From contig NZ_BAABDH010000110.1 of assembly GCF_039539525.1 (NCBI RefSeq), positions 40,306-104,305 on the forward strand: a stretch of DNA of 64,000 nt, written 5' to 3'. This document shows positions 53,600-62,276 of this stretch, one piece after another. The first letter of the stretch is position 1. Each line of letters starts with the position of its first letter. The notes under the pieces are model-generated. The model saw only the letters and a program-made list of their open reading frames with translations, was not told the DNA's origin and searched no databases. This DNA comes from Hymenobacter algoricola. GTDB lineage: Bacteria; Bacteroidota; Bacteroidia; Cytophagales; Hymenobacteraceae. The position numbers and the translations under genes were made by a program.

Positions 53600-53995
53600 A
53601 TGCTGCTCGCCGTAACCACTAATTACCAGCCGGTTGATTTTCTGCCCATTGTGGTGCAATTCGGCCTCGCCATTGCCTTCGTCGCCTTCGCCATGATTGT
53701 GTCCCACCTCGTGGGTCCCAAGCGCCAGAGCACGGTAAAGGACTCGTCTTTCGAGTGCGGCATCGAGTCGGTGGGCAACGCCCGCACCCCGATTTCGATC
53801 AAATACTTCCTCACCGCCATCCTGTTCGTGCTCTTCGACGTGGAGGTTATCTTCATGTATCCCTGGGCCGTGAACTTCCGCACCCTGGGCTGGGACGGCT
53901 TCGTGCAGATGATTGTGTTCCTGACGCTGCTGATGGCGGGCTTCGCCTACGTCATCAAAAAGGGCGTTCTGAAGTGGACCGGCACCCACGCCTAA
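53600..53995 (+). CDS. nuoA: NADH-quinone oxidoreductase subunit A
   Basis: 131 aa with three membrane helices. KDSSFECGIESVGNARTPIS with its Cys and SIKYFLTAILFVLFDVEVIF are the conserved loop and second helix of NuoA, near the quinone site of complex I. First gene of the operon. Confidence 0.95.
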   Translation: MLLAVTTNYQPVDFLPIVVQFGLAIAFVAFAMIVSHLVGPKRQSTVKDSSFECGIESVGNARTPISIKYFLTAILFVLFDVEVIFMYPWAVNFRTLGWDGFVQMIVFLTLLMAGFAYVIKKGVLKWTGTHA

Positions 53996-54073
53996 GTCCA
54001 ATTTGACCAAACCTTTACCGGCCCGCCGGTGTTCGGAAACAGGGAAATACTCCCTTCCAAAACGACAAGTCCG

Positions 54074-54631
54074 ATGAGTGATATTCGTGTTCCTGAGATA
54101 AAAATAGCTGAGGCTCCCGACGGGGTGGAGGGCGCAGGCTTCTTCGCCACGTCGCTGGAGTCGGTGGTGGGCATGGCCCGGGCCAACTCGCTGTGGCCGC
54201 TGCCGTTTGCCACTTCCTGCTGCGGCATCGAGTTCATGGCCACCATGGGCTCCCACTACGACATTTCGCGCTTCGGCTCGGAGCGTCCCTCCTTCTCGCC
54301 CCGGCAGGCCGACCTGCTGATGGTGATGGGCACCATTGCCAAGAAGATGGCGCCCATCGTGAAGCAGGTGTACGAGCAGATGGCCGAGCCCCGCTGGGTG
54401 CTGGCCATGGGCGCCTGCGCCTGCTCGGGTGGCATCTTCGATTCCTACTCCGTGCTCCAGGGCATCGACCGGATCATCCCCGTCGACGTGTACGTGCCCG
54501 GCTGTCCGCCCCGCCCCGAGCAGGTCATCGACGGCCTGATGCGCGTCCAGGATCTGGCCCGCACCGAATCCATCCGCCGCCGCAACGCCCCCGAGTACCA
54601 GGCGCTGCTGGCTTCTTACAACATTAAGTAA
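54074..54631 (+). CDS. nuoB: NADH-quinone oxidoreductase subunit B
   Basis: 185 aa, started at MSDIRVPEIKIAEAPDGVEG. The four ligands of cluster N2 are present: TSCCGIEFMA (two Cys), GACACSGGIF and VPGCPPRPEQ. It passes electrons from N2 to quinone. The start codon 45 bases farther upstream was rejected for lack of conserved sequence. Confidence 0.95.
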   Translation: MSDIRVPEIKIAEAPDGVEGAGFFATSLESVVGMARANSLWPLPFATSCCGIEFMATMGSHYDISRFGSERPSFSPRQADLLMVMGTIAKKMAPIVKQVYEQMAEPRWVLAMGACACSGGIFDSYSVLQGIDRIIPVDVYVPGCPPRPEQVIDGLMRVQDLARTESIRRRNAPEYQALLASYNIK

Positions 54632-54705
54632 GTAATGAGTATTGGGTATTGAGTAGTCAGACTAAACAGTCAGTATCTCAATACTCAGTACCAAATACTC
54701 AATAC
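54631..54705 (+). repeat. Inverted heptamer arrays between nuoB and nuoC
   Basis: agtaatg-agtattg-ggtattg-agtagtc (54631-54658) and cagtatc-tcaatac-tcagtac-caaatac-tcaatac (54671-54705) keep an exact period of 7 and are reverse complements in type, so the spacer can fold into a long stem. The array fills the whole gap. Confidence 0.8.
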
Positions 54706-54710
54706 TAGAC

Positions 54711-55277
54711 ATGGCTGAAAACACCGAAGAATCGGCTGCCGCGCAGGAAACGGCCGCCATCCAGGACCCGCAGGCGGCTAAGAACGCCCAGCTGCTCGCG
54801 CTGCTGCACCGCCTGTTTGGCGCCGACGCGTTTACCGACGTGGAGGAACCCTACGGCATGCTGACGGCTACCACGACCCGGGAGCGGATTCATGAAATCA
54901 TAGCCGGCCTGCAGCAGGACCAGGAGTTGCAGCTCCACTTCCTGACCACGATGTGCGGCATCCATTACCCCGAGAACGAGGGCAAGGAGCTGGGCATGGT
55001 CTACCACGTGCACAGCCTGGTGAACAACCTGCGCCTGCGCCTTAAGATCTACTTCCCCATTGCCGACCCGACGGTGCCCACGCTCACCGACCTTTACGCT
55101 GCGGCCAACTGGATGGAGCGCGAAGCCTACGACTTCTACGGCATCATCTTCACGGGCCACCCCAACCTGATCCGCATCCTGAATGTGGAGGATATGGACT
55201 ACTACCCCATGCGCCGCGAATACGCGCTGGAGGATGGCACCCGCGAAGACAAAACCGACCTTTTCTTCGGACGCTAA
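54711..55277 (+). CDS. nuoC: NADH-quinone oxidoreductase subunit C
   Basis: 188 aa. The 30-kDa domain reads NNLRLRLKIYFPIADPTVPT, NWMEREAYDFYGIIFTGHPN and RREYALEDG. An acidic Ala/Gln-rich N-terminus (about 25 residues) is extra. It is part of the peripheral arm and contacts NuoD and NuoB. Confidence 0.95.
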   Translation: MAENTEESAAAQETAAIQDPQAAKNAQLLALLHRLFGADAFTDVEEPYGMLTATTTRERIHEIIAGLQQDQELQLHFLTTMCGIHYPENEGKELGMVYHVHSLVNNLRLRLKIYFPIADPTVPTLTDLYAAANWMEREAYDFYGIIFTGHPNLIRILNVEDMDYYPMRREYALEDGTREDKTDLFFGR

Positions 55278-55283
55278 CCTTTT

Positions 55284-55378
55284 AGTACAGAGTAGCGAGT
55301 ATTGAGTACTTAGTACTCCGAACTGATTTTCAACTTTTCGTCCTTACTCACTACTCAATACTTCCTACTCACTACTAG
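55284..55378 (+). repeat. Inverted heptamer arrays between nuoC and nuoD
   Basis: agtacag-agtagcg-agtattg-agtactt-agtactc (55284-55318) and ttactca-ctactca-atacttc-ctactca-ctactag (55344-55378): ten units, exact period 7, arms facing each other, last unit one base before the nuoD ATG. Confidence 0.8.
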
Positions 55379-55379
55379 A

Positions 55380-56645
55380 ATGGCAGTAAACGACACGCTG
55401 GAAGGCACCCGCAAAATAGTCGAATCGGCGCAGGAGCAGCAGCACAACAGCGGCCTGATTCCGACGCTCAACGACTTCAGCCAGGAGCTGACGACTCTAA
55501 ACCTGGGCCCGACGCACCCGGCCACGCACGGCATTTTCCAGAACATCCTGCAAATGGATGGGGAAAGGATTATTTCGGGCGTGCCCACCATCGGCTACAT
55601 CCACCGGGCCTTTGAGAAGATTGCCGAGCGCCGGCCCTTCTACCAGATTACGCCCCTCACCGACCGGATGAACTACTGTTCGTCGCCCATCAACAACATG
55701 GGCTGGCACATGACGGTGGAGAAGCTGCTCGGCGTGACGGTGCCCAAGCGCGCCCAGTACATGCGCGTCATTGCCATGGAGCTGGCCCGCATCACCGACC
55801 ATCTGATCTGCAACTCGATTCTGGGCGTGGACACCGGCGCTTTCACCGGCTTCCTGTACGTGTTTCAGGAGCGGGAGAAGGTGTACGAGATTTACGAGGA
55901 AATCTGCGGCGCCCGCCTCACCACCAACATGGGCCGGGTGGGCGGCATGGAGCGCGACTTCTCCGATGTGGCCATCCAGAAGCTGCGCGACTGGCTGAAG
56001 ACCTTCCCGGCGGTGATGAAGGAGTTTGAAACCATGTTCAACCGCAACCGCATCTTCATGGACCGCGTGGTGAACGTGGGCCCGATTACGGCGGAAAAAG
56101 CCCTGAACTACGGCTTCACCGGCCCCAACCTGCGGGCCGCCGGCGTCGACTACGACGTGCGGGCCATGAACCCTTACTCCAGCTACGAGGACTTCGACTT
56201 CGAAATTCCTATCGGCACCAAGGGCGATACCTACGACCGGTTCATGGTGCGCAACGAGGAAATCTGGCAGAGCCTGCGCATCATCACCCAGGCCCTGGAA
56301 AACCTGCCCGAAGGCCCCTTCCACGCCGATGCTCCGCACTACTACCTGCCCCCCAAGCAGGCCGTGTACCAGAACATGGAGGCCCTGATCTACCACTTCA
56401 AAATCATCATGGGGGAGATTGAAGCGCCGGTGGGTGAGGTGTATCACTCCGTGGAAGGCGGCAACGGCGAGCTGGGCTTCTACCTCGTCTCGGACGGCGG
56501 CCGCACGCCCTACCGCCTGCACTTCCGCCGCCCCTGCTTCATCTATTACCAGGCTTACCCCGAAATGGTGGTGGGCAGCAGCCTCTCCGACGCCATCGTG
56601 ACCCTGTCGTCGATGAACGTCATTGCCGGCGAGCTGGACGCGTAA
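55380..56645 (+). CDS. nuoD: NADH-quinone oxidoreductase subunit D
   Basis: 421 aa. LNLGPTHPATHGIFQNILQM carries the quinone-site His; VGGMERDFSDVAIQKLRDWL, GFTGPNLRAAGVDYDVRAMN and the C-terminal LSSMNVIAGELDA are typical of the 49-kDa subunit. An N-terminal extension of about 35 residues is longer than in E. coli. In many genomes nuoE follows directly; here two toxin-antitoxin-type genes intervene. Confidence 0.96.
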   Translation: MAVNDTLEGTRKIVESAQEQQHNSGLIPTLNDFSQELTTLNLGPTHPATHGIFQNILQMDGERIISGVPTIGYIHRAFEKIAERRPFYQITPLTDRMNYCSSPINNMGWHMTVEKLLGVTVPKRAQYMRVIAMELARITDHLICNSILGVDTGAFTGFLYVFQEREKVYEIYEEICGARLTTNMGRVGGMERDFSDVAIQKLRDWLKTFPAVMKEFETMFNRNRIFMDRVVNVGPITAEKALNYGFTGPNLRAAGVDYDVRAMNPYSSYEDFDFEIPIGTKGDTYDRFMVRNEEIWQSLRIITQALENLPEGPFHADAPHYYLPPKQAVYQNMEALIYHFKIIMGEIEAPVGEVYHSVEGGNGELGFYLVSDGGRTPYRLHFRRPCFIYYQAYPEMVVGSSLSDAIVTLSSMNVIAGELDA

Positions 56646-56658
56646 TCCGTCTTTAATC

Positions 56659-56958
56659 ATGCACCTCACCGAACAGCAGCTAGAAACCATCCGGACGTTT
56701 TTCCGCACGCAGCCCGTGCTGAAGGCGTATCTGTTTGGTTCCTACGCCCGCGGGGAGGCGAATGCCGAAAGCGACGTGGACCTGCTGGTGGACATCGATT
56801 ACAGCAAATTCAGTCTGAGCTTTTTTAGCATGTATGCCGATTTAGCCCGGATTCTGAATAAGAAAGTAGACATCGTTTCCTCCCGGGGCCTGCATCACCT
56901 GTACCGCCCTTTCATTGAAGCCGATAAACGATTGGTGTATGAAAGAGGGCCGAATTGA
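56659..56958 (+). CDS. MNT-type nucleotidyltransferase (antitoxin of HEPN/MNT pair)
   Basis: 99 aa, started at MHLTEQQLETIRTFFRTQPV, 13 bases after nuoD. The motif GSYARGEANAESDVD is the GSx10DxD nucleotidyltransferase signature of minimal nucleotidyltransferases (MntA-like). In characterised type VII pairs the enzyme AMPylates the HEPN toxin and blocks it. The gene overlaps the HEPN gene by 20 bases. Confidence 0.88.
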   Translation: MHLTEQQLETIRTFFRTQPVLKAYLFGSYARGEANAESDVDLLVDIDYSKFSLSFFSMYADLARILNKKVDIVSSRGLHHLYRPFIEADKRLVYERGPN

Positions 56959-57292
56959 TAGTCGGCAGCGTCTCTTGCACATGCTGGAAGCTATAGCGGA
57001 GGTTCAGGGGTTTGTAGCGGGCGTAAGCCGGGCCGAATTTGACCTTGACCACCGGACGCTTTTTGCCTGCGTGCGGGGAGTTGAAATTTTGGGCGAAGCC
57101 GCCCGACACGTAGCCGATGAAATTAAAGCGCAGTATCCGGAAATCAATTGGCGTGGCATTGTGGACTTGCGCAACTTTGTAGTTCATCAATACTTCGCCA
57201 TTGATAATGAGGCCTTGTGGCTCGTTATCCACGACCACATGCCGGTGTTAAAGCCTCAACTTGAACGAGTGTTACAAGCACTTTCTGTCTAA
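56939..57292 (+). CDS. HEPN-domain ribonuclease toxin
   Basis: 117 aa, started at MKEGRIDSRQRLLHMLEAIA inside the MNT gene. The HEPN active-site motif is RNFVVH (Rx4H) in DLRNFVVHQYFAID. Such toxins cleave RNA as dimers. The stop TAA shares its last base with the ATG of nuoE (TAATG), so toxin and complex I subunit are translationally coupled. The pair is thus embedded in an essential-type operon rather than merely near it. Confidence 0.88.
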   Translation: MKEGRIDSRQRLLHMLEAIAEVQGFVAGVSRAEFDLDHRTLFACVRGVEILGEAARHVADEIKAQYPEINWRGIVDLRNFVVHQYFAIDNEALWLVIHDHMPVLKPQLERVLQALSV

Positions 57293-57870
57293 TGGAATCA
57301 ACAACAAACGCGCCCGTTAAGCCCCGGTTCTCCGCGGCGGCCCAGGCTGAAATAGACCGTATCTGCCAGCAGTACCCCGCCGACCGGCGCAAGTCGGCCA
57401 TGCTGCCGGTGCTGCACATTGCCCAGTCCGAATTCGGCGGCTGGGTAGCGCCCGAGGTGCAGGATCTGGTGGCCGAGGTGCTGGGCGTGAAGCCCATCGA
57501 GGTGTACGAGGTTTCGACCTTCTACACCATGTTCAACCTCAAGCCGGTGGGCAAGCACGTGCTGGAAATCTGCCGCACGGGCCCCTGCCAGCTGCGCGGC
57601 TCCGACGAGCTGACCCTGGAGCTGGAGCGCATCACCGGCGCCAAAGTCGGTGAAGGGCCTTCGGCCGACGGGCTGTTTACCCTGAAAGAGGTGGAATGCC
57701 TGGCCGCCTGCGGCTTTGCCCCCGTGGTGCAGGTGCGCGAGAAATACTACGAGCAGCTCGACACCGAGGAGTCGGTAGACGCCATGCTGAGCGAGCTGCG
57801 CACGATGGTGCACCGCCCCGCCCTGCCCTGGGAGGAAACCGGCCTGCCCAACGCCGTAACCAACAATTAA
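57292..57870 (+). CDS. nuoE: NADH-quinone oxidoreductase subunit E
   Basis: 192 aa. Thioredoxin-like [2Fe-2S] protein: EICRTGPCQLRGSDEL and VECLAACGFAPVVQVRE give the four Cys ligands of cluster N1a. MLPVLHIAQSEFGGWVAPEV is the family N-terminal helix region. Start at the ATG that overlaps the HEPN stop. Confidence 0.95.
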   Translation: MESTTNAPVKPRFSAAAQAEIDRICQQYPADRRKSAMLPVLHIAQSEFGGWVAPEVQDLVAEVLGVKPIEVYEVSTFYTMFNLKPVGKHVLEICRTGPCQLRGSDELTLELERITGAKVGEGPSADGLFTLKEVECLAACGFAPVVQVREKYYEQLDTEESVDAMLSELRTMVHRPALPWEETGLPNAVTNN

Positions 57871-57897
57871 CCGCCACCAGCTAACCGCTCAGACACT

Positions 57898-59238
57898 ATG
57901 GGACGCAAACTGCTGACCGAACATATCAACGTTGAAGGCATCGACACCATTGAGGTATACCGCAAGCACGGCGGCTACCGCTCGGTGGAGAAGGCCATCA
58001 AAACCATGACCCCCGACGAGGTGGTGGAAGAGGTGAAGAAGTCGGGCCTGCGGGGCCGCGGCGGCGCCGGCTTCCCCACGGGCCTGAAGTGGAGCTTCCT
58101 GGCCAAGCCCGAGGGCGTGCCGCGCTACCTGGTCTGCAACGCCGACGAGTCGGAGCCGGGCACCTTCAAGGACCGGCAGCTGATGTCGAAACTGCCCCAC
58201 CTGCTCATCGAGGGCATGATTACGAGCTCCTACGCCCTGGGCGCCAATACCTCATACATCTACATCCGCGGCGAGCTGCTCTACGTGCTGCGCATTCTGG
58301 AAAAGGCCATTGCCGAAGCCTACGCGGCCGGTTTTCTGGGCAAGAACATCCTGGGCTCGGGCTACGACCTGGATCTGTATGTGCACCCCGGCGGCGGCGC
58401 CTACATCTGCGGCGAGGAAACGGCTTTGCTGGAAAGCCTGGAAGGCAAGCGCGGCAACCCGCGCAACAAACCGCCGTTTCCCGCCGTGTCGGGCCTTTAC
58501 GCCCGCCCCACGGTGGTCAACAACGTCGAGTCGATTGCCGCCGTGCCGGTTATCGTGAACGAGGGCGGCGACGAGTACGCCAAAATCGGCATTGGCAAAA
58601 GCACCGGCACCAAGCTGATTTCGGCCTGCGGCCACCTGAATAAGCCCGGCATCTACGAAATCGAGATGGGCGTGCCGGTCGAGGAATTCATCTACTCCGA
58701 TGAGTACTGCGGCGGCATCTGGAAAGGCCGGGAGCTGAAGGCCGTAGTAGCAGGTGGCTCGTCGGTGCCGATTCTGCCCAAAGAGCTGATTCTGAAAACC
58801 GCCGCCGGCGAGCCCCGCCTGATGACCTACGAGTCGTTGTCGGATGGTGGATTCGTGACGGGCACCATGCTGGGTTCCGGCGGCTTCATTGCCATGGACG
58901 AAACCACCTGTATCGTGCGCAATACCTGGAACTTCAGCCGCTTCTACCACCACGAGTCGTGCGGGCAGTGCTCGCCCTGCCGCGAGGGTACGGGCTGGCT
59001 GGAGAAAATCCTGCACCGCATCGAGCACGGCCACGGCACTGAGCGCGACATCGACGTGCTGGCCAGCGTGGCCAAGCAGATCGAAGGCAACACGATTTGC
59101 CCCTTGGGCGAAGCAGCGGCCTGGCCGGTGTCAGCCGCCATCCGCCACTTCCGCGACGAGTTCGAGTGGCACATCCGCCACCCCCAGGAAGCCACCCGCC
59201 CCGGCGCCGTGTTTCCCGGCAAAGCAGTGCTGGCCTAG
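57898..59238 (+). CDS. nuoF: NADH-quinone oxidoreductase subunit F
   Basis: 446 aa. GLRGRGGAGFPTGLKWSF (FMN/NADH loop), GGGAYICGEETALLESLEGK (NADH site) and ESCGQCSPCREGTGW with TICPLGEAAAWP (cluster N3 ligands). It takes electrons from NADH. Confidence 0.96.
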   Translation: MGRKLLTEHINVEGIDTIEVYRKHGGYRSVEKAIKTMTPDEVVEEVKKSGLRGRGGAGFPTGLKWSFLAKPEGVPRYLVCNADESEPGTFKDRQLMSKLPHLLIEGMITSSYALGANTSYIYIRGELLYVLRILEKAIAEAYAAGFLGKNILGSGYDLDLYVHPGGGAYICGEETALLESLEGKRGNPRNKPPFPAVSGLYARPTVVNNVESIAAVPVIVNEGGDEYAKIGIGKSTGTKLISACGHLNKPGIYEIEMGVPVEEFIYSDEYCGGIWKGRELKAVVAGGSSVPILPKELILKTAAGEPRLMTYESLSDGGFVTGTMLGSGGFIAMDETTCIVRNTWNFSRFYHHESCGQCSPCREGTGWLEKILHRIEHGHGTERDIDVLASVAKQIEGNTICPLGEAAAWPVSAAIRHFRDEFEWHIRHPQEATRPGAVFPGKAVLA

Positions 59239-59242
59239 CGGC

Positions 59243-59319
59243 AATTAAGAATTGAGAATTAAAAATTAAGAATCGACCTCTGCGAACCTCAGCGTTTCCT
59301 CTGCGCACCTCTGCGGGAA
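59243..59319 (+). repeat. Heptamer array (aattaag) and 10-11-base array between nuoF and nuoG
   Basis: aattaag-aattgag-aattaaa-aattaag (59243-59270) has exact period 7. It is followed by cctctgcgaa, cctcagcgttt, cctctgcgca, cctctgcggg (59277-59319), a looser 10-11-base repeat. Confidence 0.75.
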
Positions 59320-59366
59320 CCGACGTTGAACAACTTCAAAAGGGCCGATTTCTGGACTCTGAACCA

Positions 59367-60374
59367 ATGGCTAAAATAACCTTCGACGGCATCGAGGTGG
59401 AAGTTCCGGACGGAACCACCATCCTCAACGCGGCCCGCACCATCGGCGGGGGCATTGTGCCCCCGGCCATGTGCTACTACACGCCGCTGAAAGGCTCGGG
59501 CGGCAAGTGCCGCGCCTGCCTCGTGCGCGTGGCGGCCGGCTCGGCCAAAGACCCGCGCCCCATGCCCAAGCTCGTCGCCTCCTGCGTGACGCCGGTGCAG
59601 GATGGTATGGTGGTCGAGAATACGACTTCCGAGCAGGTGCTCGACGTGCGCAAGGGCATCGTGGAGATGCTGCTCATCAACCACCCGCTCGACTGCCCCG
59701 TGTGCGACCAGGCCGGGGAGTGTGACTTACAGAACTTCGCCTTCGAGCACGGCGTGAGCACCACCCGCTACGAGGAGGAGCGCCGTACCTTCGAGAAAAT
59801 CGACATCGGGCCGCTGATTCAGCTGCACATGACGCGCTGCATCCTGTGCTACCGCTGCGTGTACACCGCCGACCAGCTCACCGAGGGCCGCATACACGGC
59901 GTGCTGGGCCGCGGCGACGCCGCCGAAATCGGCACCTACATCGAGAACATCCTCGACAACGAGTTCAGCGGCAACGTCATCGACGTGTGTCCGGTGGGCG
60001 CGCTGACCGATAAAACCTTCCGCTTCAAGCAGCGCGTGTGGTTTACGAAGCCCGTAAACGCCCACCGCGGGTGCGAAAACCCGAAGTGCTGCGGCAAGGT
60101 GGTGCTCTGGTACAAGGGCAAGGACGTGATGCGCGTGACGGCCCGCAAGGACCAGTACGGCGAGGTGAAGGAGTGGATCTGCAACACCTGCCGCTTCGAC
60201 AAGAAGGAAACTGCCGACTGGACCATCGAAGGCCCCGCCCGCATTGACCGTTCCTCGGTCATCTCGGCCAACCACTACGAGCTGCCCGTGCTCAATGCCC
60301 AGGTTATTGCCGACCTGCCCGAAAGCTCCGTCCGCGACCTGGAACAGAATCCTCCCATGCGCCTCGGGAATTAG
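59367..60374 (+). CDS. nuoG: NADH-quinone oxidoreductase subunit G, short form
   Basis: 335 aa, far shorter than the about 900 aa of E. coli NuoG. It keeps the [2Fe-2S] site (MCYYTPLKGSGGKCRACLV, SCVTPV), the HxxxCxxCxxxxxC [4Fe-4S] site (HPLDCPVCDQAGECDLQNF), TRCILCYRCVYTADQ with VIDVCPVGAL, and a further Cys-rich part (RGCENPKCCGKVV, WICNTCRFDKK). The molybdopterin-like C-terminal domain is absent, as is usual in Bacteroidota. Confidence 0.93.
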   Translation: MAKITFDGIEVEVPDGTTILNAARTIGGGIVPPAMCYYTPLKGSGGKCRACLVRVAAGSAKDPRPMPKLVASCVTPVQDGMVVENTTSEQVLDVRKGIVEMLLINHPLDCPVCDQAGECDLQNFAFEHGVSTTRYEEERRTFEKIDIGPLIQLHMTRCILCYRCVYTADQLTEGRIHGVLGRGDAAEIGTYIENILDNEFSGNVIDVCPVGALTDKTFRFKQRVWFTKPVNAHRGCENPKCCGKVVLWYKGKDVMRVTARKDQYGEVKEWICNTCRFDKKETADWTIEGPARIDRSSVISANHYELPVLNAQVIADLPESSVRDLEQNPPMRLGN

Positions 60375-60464
60375 TTTTTAGTTGTTGGTTTTTGGTTTTT
60401 GGCTTTGTTCCGACATCCGCCAGTCCAGAGGCCAAAAACCAAAAACCAGAAACCAAAAACCAAC
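60374..60464 (+). repeat. Inverted heptamer arrays between nuoG and nuoH
   Basis: gttttta-gttgttg-gtttttg-gtttttg-gctttgt (60374-60408) and ccaaaaa-ccaaaaa-ccagaaa-ccaaaaa (60432-60459) form the two arms of a potential hairpin that ends just before the nuoH start. Confidence 0.8.
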
Positions 60465-60465
60465 C

Positions 60466-61548
60466 ATGATCGAACTACCAACCCTCGGCTGGCAATCCAT
60501 TGTTATCTTCGTCGTCTTCGCCGTTTCGCTGCTGATTGCGACCTATTGCACTTACGCGGAGCGTGTCATTGCCGCTTTCCTGCAGGACCGCGTGGGCCCG
60601 GACCGCGCGGGTCCGCTTGGCCTGCTGCAGCCGCTGGCTGATGCCGTGAAGCTGTTTACCAAGGAAGAATTCTTCCCCGCCGGAGCCAACCGGGCGCTGT
60701 TCATTATGGGCCCCTGCCTGGCCATGATTACGGCGCTGATGTCGTCGGCGGTTATTCCGTTCGGCAACGTAATTCAGTTCGGCAACAACGTCTTCAACCT
60801 GCAGGGCATCGAAGTCAACATCGGCATGCTGTGGATTTTCGGCATCGTGTCGTTGGGCGTGTATGGCGTGATGATTGGCGGCTGGGCTTCCAACAACAAG
60901 TTCTCCCTGCTCGGTGCCATCCGCGCCGGCTCCCAGAACATCAGCTACGAGCTGGCTATGGGCATGTCGCTCATCGCCGTGCTGATGATTTCGGGCACCC
61001 TGAGCCTGCGCGACATCACGCTGCAGCAGTCGGTAGCCGGCGAGTGGCACTTCTGGAACATCGTGAAACAGCCTTTAGGCTTTATCATCTTCCTGGTCTG
61101 CGCCTTCGCTGAAACCAACCGTACGCCGTTCGATTTGCCCGAGTGCGAAACCGAGCTGGTGGGCGGCTACCACACCGAGTACAGCTCCATGAAAATGGGT
61201 CTGTACCTGTTTTCGGAGTACGTAAACGTGTTCGTGGCCTCAGCCGTGATGAGCGTGCTGTACTTCGGCGGCTTCAACTTCCCCTTCCAGTACGAGCTGC
61301 GCGACTGGTTCGTGAACAGCCAGGGTTGGGCCCTGACGTCGGCGCAGAACCTGATTTCCGTGGTGGGCCTGCTGGGCCTGTTCGGGAAGATCTTCGCCTT
61401 CATCTTCTTCTTCATGTGGATCCGCTGGACCCTGCCCCGCTTCCGCTACGACCAGCTGATGCGCCTGGGCTGGACCATCCTGATTCCGCTGGCCATCTTC
61501 AACATCCTGCTCACCGGCGGCCTGATTCTGGGCGGTATCATTAAGTAA
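60466..61548 (+). CDS. nuoH: NADH-quinone oxidoreductase subunit H
   Basis: 360 aa with about eight membrane helices, started at MIELPTLGWQSIVIFVVFAV; the longer open frame translates the repeat array. ERVIAAFLQDRVGPDRAGPL, AETNRTPFDLPECETELVGG and YHTEYSSMKMGLYLFSEY are the quinone-site loops. Confidence 0.95.
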   Translation: MIELPTLGWQSIVIFVVFAVSLLIATYCTYAERVIAAFLQDRVGPDRAGPLGLLQPLADAVKLFTKEEFFPAGANRALFIMGPCLAMITALMSSAVIPFGNVIQFGNNVFNLQGIEVNIGMLWIFGIVSLGVYGVMIGGWASNNKFSLLGAIRAGSQNISYELAMGMSLIAVLMISGTLSLRDITLQQSVAGEWHFWNIVKQPLGFIIFLVCAFAETNRTPFDLPECETELVGGYHTEYSSMKMGLYLFSEYVNVFVASAVMSVLYFGGFNFPFQYELRDWFVNSQGWALTSAQNLISVVGLLGLFGKIFAFIFFFMWIRWTLPRFRYDQLMRLGWTILIPLAIFNILLTGGLILGGIIK

Positions 61549-61556
61549 TCGAACCT

Positions 61557-62144
61557 ATGCAGTCCTTAAGCAATAGAGCGAAAAAGCTGGAGGTGAAACC
61601 GATGACCCTGGCCGAGCGGGCCTACCTGCCGGCTATCTTCCAGGGCCTGAGCATCACGATGCGCCACTTTTTCCGGGCAGCTACCAAAAAGCAGATTACC
61701 ATCCGCTACCCCGAGGAGCAGCGGCCCTTCTCCCCCATCTTCCGCGGCCTGCACGTGCTCAAGCGCGACGAAGCCGGCCGGGAGCGGTGCACGGCCTGCG
61801 GCCTCTGCGCCGTGGCCTGCCCCGCCGAAGCCATTACGATGGTCGCCGGCGAGCGGAAAAAGGGCGAGGAAGGCCTCTACCGCGAGGAGAAGTACGCCGT
61901 CAGCTACGAAATCAACATGCTGCGCTGCATCTTCTGCGGCCTCTGCGAGGAAGCCTGCCCGAAAGCCGCCGTCTACCTGCAGGCCGACAAGATGGCCCCG
62001 CCCCGCTTCGAGCGCGACGAGTTCATCTACGGCAAGGACCGCCTCGTGGAGCCCACCGCCCCCGACGCCCGCTCTGCCCGCGGCATCCAGCTCACCCCCG
62101 AGCAGGCCGCCGCCCTGGCTCAGCGCATGGCCCAGTCAGCCTAA
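61557..62144 (+). CDS. nuoI: NADH-quinone oxidoreductase subunit I
   Basis: 195 aa. Two [4Fe-4S] motifs, CTACGLCAVACPAEAI and CIFCGLCEEACPKAAV, carry clusters N6a and N6b. An amphipathic N-terminal helix (MRHFFRAATKKQ region) attaches it to NuoH. Starts 8 bases after nuoH. Confidence 0.95.
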   Translation: MQSLSNRAKKLEVKPMTLAERAYLPAIFQGLSITMRHFFRAATKKQITIRYPEEQRPFSPIFRGLHVLKRDEAGRERCTACGLCAVACPAEAITMVAGERKKGEEGLYREEKYAVSYEINMLRCIFCGLCEEACPKAAVYLQADKMAPPRFERDEFIYGKDRLVEPTAPDARSARGIQLTPEQAAALAQRMAQSA

Positions 62145-62151
62145 ACCACAC

Positions 62152-62238
62152 CTGTCATCCTGAGCCTGCGAAGGACCTTATCACGTTAGAACGAGTTGTT
62201 CAACTGGCATAAGATCCTTCGCAGGCTCAGGATGACAG
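62152..62238. repeat. Palindromic dispersed repeat between nuoI and nuoJ
   Basis: Arms 62152-62181 and 62209-62238 pair over 30 bases with one mismatch (ctgtcatcctgagcctgcga and its complement), around a 27-base loop. Related in style to the gtcatgctgag repeats at 25450 and 50761. Confidence 0.75.
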
Positions 62239-62276
62239 ACGATTTTTACCTCTCACGTTCGCGCTACTTTCCGCCA

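Noticed and set aside
59367..60374. Short NuoG as a truncated gene
   Set aside because: Lack of the molybdopterin-like domain is usual for Bacteroidota NuoG, and the stop is followed by an ordinary spacer and nuoH.
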